Below are positions 1 to 5,149 of a stretch of 8,728 nucleotides of DNA, one piece after another. Position numbers and translations under genes: made by a program. A model generated the notes under the pieces. That model was not told the origin of the DNA. It did not search any database and saw only the letters and a program-made list of their open reading frames with translations. The stretch comes from Burkholderiales bacterium (GTDB lineage: Bacteria > Pseudomonadota > Gammaproteobacteria > Burkholderiales > Burkholderiaceae): assembly GCA_947372535.1 (NCBI GenBank), contig CANBUA010000207.1, positions 1-8,728 of the forward strand, written 5' to 3'. Every line of letters starts with the position of its first letter. Position 1 is the stretch's first letter.

Positions 1-47
1 GAGCCCGGTGGGCGCGCGCTGAGCGGCTGAACCCACGGGCCGTCGGG

Positions 48-53
48 TAGAGT
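48..53 (+). promoter_or_regulatory. Possible -10 element for the first gene
   Basis: The hexamer TAGAGT resembles the sigma-70 -10 consensus TATAAT (four of six positions). It lies seven bases before the ATG at 61. If used, transcription would begin at or next to the start codon and give a leaderless or nearly leaderless mRNA, which would fit the lack of a clear Shine-Dalgarno sequence. No convincing -35 box is present; CTGAAC at 27-32 is a poor match with a 15-base spacer. This is a pattern-based guess only. Confidence 0.25.
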
Positions 54-60
54 CGGCCCC

Positions 61-741
61 ATGAGCAGATTGCAATCCGAGTGGCACCGCCTCTACCAGG
101 TGCAGGCCATGGTCCTGGCCGTGGGCAGGCCCGCCGACTGGGCGGCCACGTCGGCCGTGTGGCAAGGGGTTCAGGCCGACCTGAACCTGCCCGCCCCGGC
201 CATCGCCGTCTCTGGCACAGACGGCTACCAATTGTGGTTTTCGCTGGCCGAGCCCGTGCCCACCGACCAGGCCCTGGCCTTCCTCGATGGTTTGCGGGCG
301 CGCTACCTGGGCGACATCGCGCCGCCGCGCCTGGCTTTGATCCCGGCCGTGGCGCAGGACATGGCCAGGCCGCCCGTGCAGGTACAGGCGGATCAGTGGT
401 CGGCCTTCGTGGCCCCTGACCTGGCCCCGGTCTTTGCTGACACGCCTTGGCTGGACATCCCGCCCAACCTCGATGGCCAGGCCGATCTGTTGGCCCGCCT
501 GGTCAGCATCAGGCCCGATGAATTCGAGCGGGCGCTGCGGCAATTGAGCGCCGCACCACTTGGCGTGGCCGTGCCTGTGCCGGCGGTCGACGCACCGACG
601 CCGGCAGGCACCTGGGCGGACCCGAAACGCTTCTTGCTCGATGTCATGAACGACCCGTCCGTCGCGCCGGGCTTGCGCATCGAGGCGGCCAAGGCGCTGC
701 TGCCTTACTTCGAAGTGCCGCGTGCCCAAGGCCCGGCATGA
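61..741 (+). CDS. Conserved-looking hypothetical protein, 226 aa
   Basis: I do not recognise a named family for this protein. It looks cytoplasmic, with no signal peptide or membrane segment. Residues 47-66 contain SGTDGYQLWF, which recalls the Ser-Gly-x-Gly-x-His/Gln strand of archaeo-eukaryotic primase-like folds, but the acidic DxD motif expected before it is not visible. Residues 188-217 (DPKRFLLDVMNDP, then RIEAAKALLPYF) resemble the conserved helical segment of phage terminase small-subunit-like proteins. A Pro/Ala-rich linker (about 167-186) separates the two parts. The ATG at 61 is chosen because the frame is open and no better upstream start exists inside the window; its ribosome binding site is weak. 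The stop overlaps the next gene's start (ATGA), so the two are probably co-transcribed and translationally coupled. It is very likely a real gene; its function is unknown. Confidence 0.8.
   Translation: MSRLQSEWHRLYQVQAMVLAVGRPADWAATSAVWQGVQADLNLPAPAIAVSGTDGYQLWFSLAEPVPTDQALAFLDGLRARYLGDIAPPRLALIPAVAQDMARPPVQVQADQWSAFVAPDLAPVFADTPWLDIPPNLDGQADLLARLVSIRPDEFERALRQLSAAPLGVAVPVPAVDAPTPAGTWADPKRFLLDVMNDPSVAPGLRIEAAKALLPYFEVPRAQGPA
728..731 (+). promoter_or_regulatory. Ribosome binding site of the DUF3820 gene
   Basis: AAGG lies inside the end of the upstream gene, six bases before the ATG at 738. It supports that start and the ATGA coupling between the two genes. Confidence 0.45.
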
Positions 742-947
742 ACCCCGAGGATTTGCAGAAGCTGGTCACCATGGCCATGCCCTTTGGCAAGCACAAGGGC
801 GTGATCCTGGCCGACCTGCCCGCCAACTACCTGCACTGGTTCGCGCGGGAGGGCTTCCCCAAAGGCGAGGTGGGCCGCCTGCTGGCCTTGATGCGCGAGA
901 TCGACCACAACGGCCTGAGCGGGCTGCTCAAACCGCTGCGGCGCTGA
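738..947 (+). CDS. DUF3820 family protein, 69 aa
   Basis: This small cytoplasmic protein matches the DUF3820 pattern (Pfam name QSregVF_b, annotated as a putative quorum-sensing-regulated virulence factor). The signature is visible: MPFGKHKG at residues 14-21, then ADLPANYLHWFAREGFPKG at 25-43, then a helix LLALMREIDHNGL ending near the C-terminus. Its length is typical for the family, which consists of the single domain. The family's biochemical role is not established, so no function is assigned. The start codon overlaps the stop of the preceding gene by the ATGA arrangement, implying translational coupling. The 61-bp gap before the following gene is short enough for one transcript but leaves room for a separate promoter. 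Assignment to the family is confident; the family label itself says little about function. Confidence 0.9.
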   Translation: MNPEDLQKLVTMAMPFGKHKGVILADLPANYLHWFAREGFPKGEVGRLLALMREIDHNGLSGLLKPLRR

Positions 948-998
948 GGCCGGTGCGGCATGATGCGCTGCCCGCCCTACTCATCACATTCATTGCCC

Positions 999-1002
999 GG
1001 AG
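999..1002 (+). promoter_or_regulatory. Ribosome binding site deciding the GTG start of yceH
   Basis: GGAG lies six bases before the GTG at 1009. The nearest upstream ATG codons (959 and 962) are out of frame, and the next in-frame ATG would delete the conserved N-terminal segment, so the GTG start is well supported. Confidence 0.65.
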
Positions 1003-1008
1003 CCTTTC

Positions 1009-1704
1009 GTGACCGCCTCCCTCCTCACGCCTGAAGAAGCCCGCGTCCTGGCCGTGCTCTTCGAGAAGCAATACACCGTGCCGGACAGCTATCCGCTGTC
1101 GCTCAATGCCCTGGCCGCCGGCTGCAACCAGAAGACGGCGCGCGATCCGGTCATGCAAATGAGCGAGACCGAGGTGCTGGAGGCCATCGAAGGCCTGAAG
1201 GCGCACAGCCTGGTCCACGAGGTCAGCGGCAGCCGGGTCACGCGCTTCGATCACAACATGGCCAGGGGGCTGGCGGTGCCGACGCAAGGCGCCGCCCTGT
1301 TGACCATGTTGATGCTGCGCGGCCCGCAGACCTCGGCCGAGCTGCGCCTGCACACCGAGCGCCTGCATCGCTTCGCCGACATCTCCTCGGTCGATGGCTT
1401 CCTGGAAGAGCTGGCAGAGCGCGATCCGCCGCGTGCCGTGAAGTTGCCCCGCGCACCGGGCGCGCGTGAATCGCGCTGGGCGCACCTGCTGTGTGGTGAG
1501 CCGCCGGCCAGCATGGCGCAGGAATCGTCCGCCGGCATGGCGGCGTCACCGCCCTCGGCCGCCCGTGCCGATGAGCTGGCCGATGAGGTGGCCGCGTTGC
1601 GCGCCGAGCAGGATCGCTTGTCCGCCGAGGTGGCCAGCCTGCGGCAGTTGGTGCTGCGCATGGCGGGCGAATTGGGCGTTGACGTCGACCCGCCACCCCC
1701 CTAA
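1009..1704 (+). CDS. yceH: YceH family (DUF480, UPF0502) winged-helix protein, 231 aa
   Basis: The protein matches the YceH/DUF480 family, whose known structure is a pair of winged-helix domains; its molecular role is not firmly established. Family hallmarks are visible: [16 protein letters not shown] at the N-terminus, [20 protein letters not shown] at residues 28-47, a first winged-helix unit to about residue 85, then a second unit with [17 protein letters not shown] (97-113) and the later [20 protein letters not shown] (144-163). A low-complexity Ala/Pro/Ser linker (165-187) leads to a heptad-like coiled coil (about 188-222, [19 protein letters not shown]), as commonly seen in this family. 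There is no signal peptide or membrane segment, so it acts in the cytoplasm. It starts at GTG with a GGAG site six bases upstream. Family membership is secure; a DNA-binding role is inferred from the fold only. Confidence 0.95.
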   Translation: MTASLLTPEEARVLAVLFEKQYTVPDSYPLSLNALAAGCNQKTARDPVMQMSETEVLEAIEGLKAHSLVHEVSGSRVTRFDHNMARGLAVPTQGAALLTMLMLRGPQTSAELRLHTERLHRFADISSVDGFLEELAERDPPRAVKLPRAPGARESRWAHLLCGEPPASMAQESSAGMAASPPSAARADELADEVAALRAEQDRLSAEVASLRQLVLRMAGELGVDVDPPPP

Positions 1705-1705
1705 C

Positions 1706-1747
1706 AACACAGGGCGATCGTGCCCGGGTTTTCATGCCCCCTGTGTT
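1706..1747 (+). terminator. Inverted repeat just after yceH; possible terminator or operator
   Basis: Arms AACACAGGG (1706-1714) and CCCTGTGTT (1739-1747) are perfect 9-bp complements, two bases after the yceH stop. The 24-base interior includes a smaller hairpin, GGGC (1712-1715) with GCCC (1722-1725), followed by GGG and four T residues (1729-1732). The inner hairpin with its T tract looks like a weak intrinsic terminator; the outer arms could form an alternative stem or be a protein-binding dyad. The two stems share bases 1712-1714, so they are mutually exclusive. The rest of the gap to 1806 shows no convincing promoter. Confidence 0.4.
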
Positions 1748-1806
1748 AGCTTTCACGCTGTGCCAAACCACCGCGGAGCGCCCTTGCCGACGCTCGCCGA
1801 AAGCCC

Positions 1807-3456
1807 ATGGAGCCCGACACCTCATCCGCCCCTCAGGACCTCAGCACGGGCTTGAGCACCTCCCCCATGTGGCAGGCCTCGCCACCGGCCTTGCGCGTCA
1901 CCGCCATCGACTGGTTCAGCGGTTTTCGCGGCACCGGCTTGCGGGTGGGCGATCAGATCGTCGCGGTCGATGGCCAGCCCTTGCCGAGCGCGCCCACCCC
2001 CGCCGAGACGCAGCGCGCCATTGGCTCTTACACGGAAGGCCAACGCTGGTTTGATGCCGGCAAGCGCGAGGGTTCGCCCCTGACGCTCACCGTGCGCCGC
2101 CGCACCACGCCCGGCCAGGGCTGGCAGACGCTGGACGTCATCGGCGCCCTGCGCTCACCGCTCAATGTGCGCACCGAGGACAACCGCATCCTCCTGGGCC
2201 CGGGCGGCCCGCCCGAAATGTACGAGAACGATGGCTTCGACAAAAGCTGGCGCCAATGGGCCGATGACTTTGCCAAGACCACCAGCGCGGTGCTGGACGA
2301 TCCGCTCTACGCCTTGTCACTGACCTCGCCGTACGAGCTGGGCAAGCTCAAGGAGCAAGAGCCGCGCGTGAAGTTGCTGGCCCAGAAATACCCCGGGCCT
2401 TTCGCCGATGCCGTGAGGCAAGACTTCGACGCCATGCTGGCCCGGCTGCAAGGCCCGGACATCACCTTGCCCGAGCACGCGCTGGATTACCGCGAGCTGG
2501 GCGAGCAGCGCGCCGCCGCCGTCCGCGAACAGGCGCAAGCCGCCTGGGCCGCGCTGCAAGCCGAGCTGGGCGCGCAGATGATCACGCCGCTGCTGCCGGC
2601 CGTGCACCCCATCCATGGCGACCGCGCCTCGGTGGTGGGCCGCTACGCCGCGCTGCCGCCGCTGCGCAACCGCGATTGGGTGGGCGAGGCCGGCCGCACC
2701 TGGTTCGTGGCGGGCAACCCCAACGACGGCTGGTACTTCGCCGATGCAGAAGGGCCCGAGGCCGTGTGGATGATGGATGCGCTGGCGCGCTACCGCCGCC
2801 TGGTGCTGCCCAACATCGACGAGACCTACGAACTGATCGGCCAAGTGATGCCGCAGCCCGCGCAACTGGTGGTCGGCGAGCGCGCCTACTTCGGCCTGCG
2901 CTTGCAGCCCGTGGCCGCGTTGATTGGCGGCTCGATGTTCGTGGACCTGCGCCAACCCGAAGGCGACCTCGTGCGCTTCGCGGGCGAGCAAGCCTTGCGC
3001 GCGCAAGGCGTTGACGCACCGCCCGATTCAGCCACGCCCTTTGACGTCTTGCAAGCCATGGTGGCCGCGCTCAAAGCGGCCGATCAGGACCTGTGGATCT
3101 CGCTCTTCGCCACCTGGTCGGTGGAACTGCTGTCCGATGGGCGCGCCCTGTTCCGCATGAACTCGGTGGAGCAGCCCGCGCGCTACTTCGAAGAGGCCCG
3201 CCGTCGCATCGTCGAGCGCGTCTTTGACATGCGCCCGGCGTGGGTTGACGAGGTGCGCGCCGTCATCCCGGGCGACAAGTACCCGGGCCAGCAACGCCTG
3301 GAGGAAGTGACCGTGGAGGTGCAGCACATTGGCAGCTTCGATGGTGTTTACCGCCCGTTCAGCGACGTCACCGTGCACCGCTGGTGGACGCTGCAGCGCA
3401 TGGGTCAGCCCGGCGCCATGGGCCCCTGGCGCATCACCAGCCAGCAACCGATCTGA
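1807..3456 (+). CDS. PDZ-like domain protein of unknown function, 549 aa
   Basis: I do not recognise the full-length family. Residues about 29-99 look like a PDZ domain: LRVTAIDWFSGFRGTGLRVGD, then QIVAVDGQPL (50-59), and a closing strand PLTLTVRRR (91-99). Residues 140-260 are mostly helical, including an Ala/Gln/Glu-rich helix (230-257). A middle part (275-385) is rich in Trp and Tyr and probably mixed alpha/beta. The C-terminal part from about 411 (VLQAMVAALKAADQDLWISLF, later VTVHRWW and WRITSQ near the end) is weakly reminiscent of NTF2-like folds. No signal peptide, membrane segment or protease domain is visible, unlike DegP-type PDZ proteins, so it is probably a cytoplasmic scaffold or binding protein. 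The ATG at 1807 has a weak ribosome binding site; no other start exists upstream in frame back to a stop at 1747, and Met21 (1867) is a possible alternative. It precedes the next gene by 20 bp. Confidence 0.85.
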   Translation: MEPDTSSAPQDLSTGLSTSPMWQASPPALRVTAIDWFSGFRGTGLRVGDQIVAVDGQPLPSAPTPAETQRAIGSYTEGQRWFDAGKREGSPLTLTVRRRTTPGQGWQTLDVIGALRSPLNVRTEDNRILLGPGGPPEMYENDGFDKSWRQWADDFAKTTSAVLDDPLYALSLTSPYELGKLKEQEPRVKLLAQKYPGPFADAVRQDFDAMLARLQGPDITLPEHALDYRELGEQRAAAVREQAQAAWAALQAELGAQMITPLLPAVHPIHGDRASVVGRYAALPPLRNRDWVGEAGRTWFVAGNPNDGWYFADAEGPEAVWMMDALARYRRLVLPNIDETYELIGQVMPQPAQLVVGERAYFGLRLQPVAALIGGSMFVDLRQPEGDLVRFAGEQALRAQGVDAPPDSATPFDVLQAMVAALKAADQDLWISLFATWSVELLSDGRALFRMNSVEQPARYFEEARRRIVERVFDMRPAWVDEVRAVIPGDKYPGQQRLEEVTVEVQHIGSFDGVYRPFSDVTVHRWWTLQRMGQPGAMGPWRITSQQPI

Positions 3457-3463
3457 CTTGACG

Positions 3464-3468
3464 CGGAG
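3464..3468 (+). promoter_or_regulatory. Ribosome binding site of the helical-protein gene
   Basis: CGGAG ends eight bases before the ATG at 3477 and fixes that start. It sits in the 20-bp gap after the preceding stop, too short for an independent promoter, so the two genes are almost certainly co-transcribed. Confidence 0.65.
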
Positions 3469-3476
3469 CCCACACC

Positions 3477-5045
3477 ATGCCTTCTTTTGATGCCCGCCGT
3501 CGGGAAATGCGCGCCGCCTTGGCCGCTGTCCAGTCCACCCTCGATATCGCCGAATCCACCCGCATCGCCACGGTGCTGGACGACTACGCCAATGCGCGCG
3601 ATGCCGTGCTCACGATGATGCAGACCTACTTGGCCGAGGACGATGTCACGCCGCTGCTCGATGAGTACTCATCCAAGTTCCGCGACATGACGCGCACGGC
3701 CACGGACAAGCTCGACAACATGCTCTCGGGCATCTCGACGCCGACCGCTGCGGCTGTGCGCTTTCGCGAGCAGGTGAGCTTTGCCGAGTTCATCTTCTGG
3801 GGCCACCTGGGCGGCATCAAAGGCGCGCAGGCCAGAGATGCGATGGCGCGCGACGGCCAGAAGGTGCGCGATTTGATCTCCGCGCTGGACAAGAAATGGC
3901 AGAACCTCAGCGAGGAAGACTCGCGCGTCGAAGAGGCCGAACAACGCGCCGCCCAAGAGATCAAGGACCTGCTCGAAAAATCGATGGCCGAGGCCATGCC
4001 CTACTGGCTGCAGGCCGGCGTGGGTGTGACCGTGATGCGCGATGCCTGGAAGGCCTTCTTCGCCTCCATCACCGACCACGTCAAGGAAACGCTGATCGGC
4101 GCGGGCGTGCCCCGGTCGCTGGTCGAAGGGCTGCTGAAGCTGGCCGGCTGGGCCAACAACACGGCCGATGTCTACGAGATCGCACAGCGCGGCGGCATGA
4201 ACGTGGACGAGGCCATGACCTGGCTGAACCGCATCCGCTCGATGAACATCGGTGGGCTGATTCAATACCGTGTCGGCACCCTGCTCGACAGCCACACCAA
4301 GACGCTGTTGACGGTGCTGGACATGGCCGGCAAAGCCATCAAACTGGTGACGGAAGACCAGTACAACACGCGCATGGCGGCTTTCAAGGCGCAGCTGGAC
4401 AACGAGGGCCTGATCATCGTGTCCTACGGCGGCATCCGCCAGCAGGTCGATCAGTTCCTCAAGGACTGCAACCTGGACCTGCTGCGCGCCATGCATGCCA
4501 GCGCGATCAGCTCCATGGATGCGTTGGATTCGCTGCTGAGCACCGATGGCCAGAAGACCGACTGGGCCGACCTCAAGCGCAGCCTCAAGGACGCCTTCGA
4601 TGCGCGCCGCCAGGCGGCCGAAAAGGCCTTCGAGGATTTCTACCGCGCCAACGATGGCCGCTTCCTGGGTGGCTTGAGCAGCGAGACCGAGCGCACCTTG
4701 CTTGAGCCCGACAAGTGGCTGATCACCACCAACGGCATCATCGCCGTCGGCCTGGATGCCAAGCTGCGCGAGTGGCGCCAGCTCGTGACCGTGGTGCAGG
4801 GGGGCCCGAAGGACGCTTTTGACCAGGTCCAGGATGCCTACCTGGGTTTGCCGCTGGACATCCGCGACTCGGTCAAAAGCAGCATGAACACCTACCTGAG
4901 CAAACAGGTCGACCTGCTCAACACGGAGGCCGACAAAGCCATCGCGACGCTGGAGAAGTGTTCGATCATGGTCAACGCCCAGAAGATCAGCGACGACATG
5001 GACCGCTCGCGCCTGAACCAGGCGCTGCGGGCGACGATTCGATGA
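3477..5045 (+). CDS. Helical protein of unknown family, 522 aa
   Basis: I cannot place this protein in a named family. It reads as almost continuous alpha-helix, with charged amphipathic helices such as residues 4-55, 120-172 (SEEDSRVEEAEQRAAQEIKD, probably coiled coil), 361-392 and 445-520. Between them is a less charged stretch from about 173 to 225 (MPYWLQAGVGVTVMRDAWKAFF, then LIGAGVPRSLVEGLLKLAGW) and a second at 310-320 (GLIIVSYGGI). These are too short or too interrupted to be confident membrane spans but could contact a membrane or pack inside a bundle. There is no signal peptide, nucleotide-binding motif or recognisable catalytic motif, and Cys is rare (331 and 495). It is co-transcribed with the PDZ-like gene and followed 104 bp later by the patatin-like gene, so a structural or regulatory partner of these proteins is a reasonable inference. 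A helical pore-forming or scaffold role is possible but unproven. Confidence 0.85.
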   Translation: MPSFDARRREMRAALAAVQSTLDIAESTRIATVLDDYANARDAVLTMMQTYLAEDDVTPLLDEYSSKFRDMTRTATDKLDNMLSGISTPTAAAVRFREQVSFAEFIFWGHLGGIKGAQARDAMARDGQKVRDLISALDKKWQNLSEEDSRVEEAEQRAAQEIKDLLEKSMAEAMPYWLQAGVGVTVMRDAWKAFFASITDHVKETLIGAGVPRSLVEGLLKLAGWANNTADVYEIAQRGGMNVDEAMTWLNRIRSMNIGGLIQYRVGTLLDSHTKTLLTVLDMAGKAIKLVTEDQYNTRMAAFKAQLDNEGLIIVSYGGIRQQVDQFLKDCNLDLLRAMHASAISSMDALDSLLSTDGQKTDWADLKRSLKDAFDARRQAAEKAFEDFYRANDGRFLGGLSSETERTLLEPDKWLITTNGIIAVGLDAKLREWRQLVTVVQGGPKDAFDQVQDAYLGLPLDIRDSVKSSMNTYLSKQVDLLNTEADKAIATLEKCSIMVNAQKISDDMDRSRLNQALRATIR

Positions 5046-5149
5046 GCCCTGGGCCGGCAAAGGTCGCTCTAGGGATATGCAGGCGGTGGCCGCCCCACTA
5101 CTCTGCTGGTTCAGAGGCAAGCCGTCGGCCAGACTGATCGGGGGGCAGC
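5046..5149 (+). other. 104-bp intergenic gap before the patatin gene, with a small hairpin
   Basis: The gap separates the helical-protein gene from the phospholipase gene. It contains a perfect short hairpin, GGCGG (5082-5086), loop TGG, CCGCC (5090-5094), with no following T tract, so it is a poor intrinsic terminator. TACTCT at 5098-5103 is a weak -10-like match without a matching -35. Read-through from upstream or a weak local promoter are both possible. A run of six G residues at 5140-5145, four bases before the ATG, is the only ribosome-binding-like sequence. Confidence 0.35.

Noticed and set aside
31..48. Imperfect hairpin ACCCAC / GTCGGGT upstream of the first gene
   Set aside because: The stem is short with a bulge and there is no T tract, which is expected by chance in sequence of this GC content.
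3669..5120. Long - strand open frame of 483 codons opposite the helical-protein gene
   Set aside because: It is antisense to a gene with a good ribosome binding site. Its His/Gln/Val/Leu-rich translation is typical of the shadow of a high-GC gene, and no family motif is seen.
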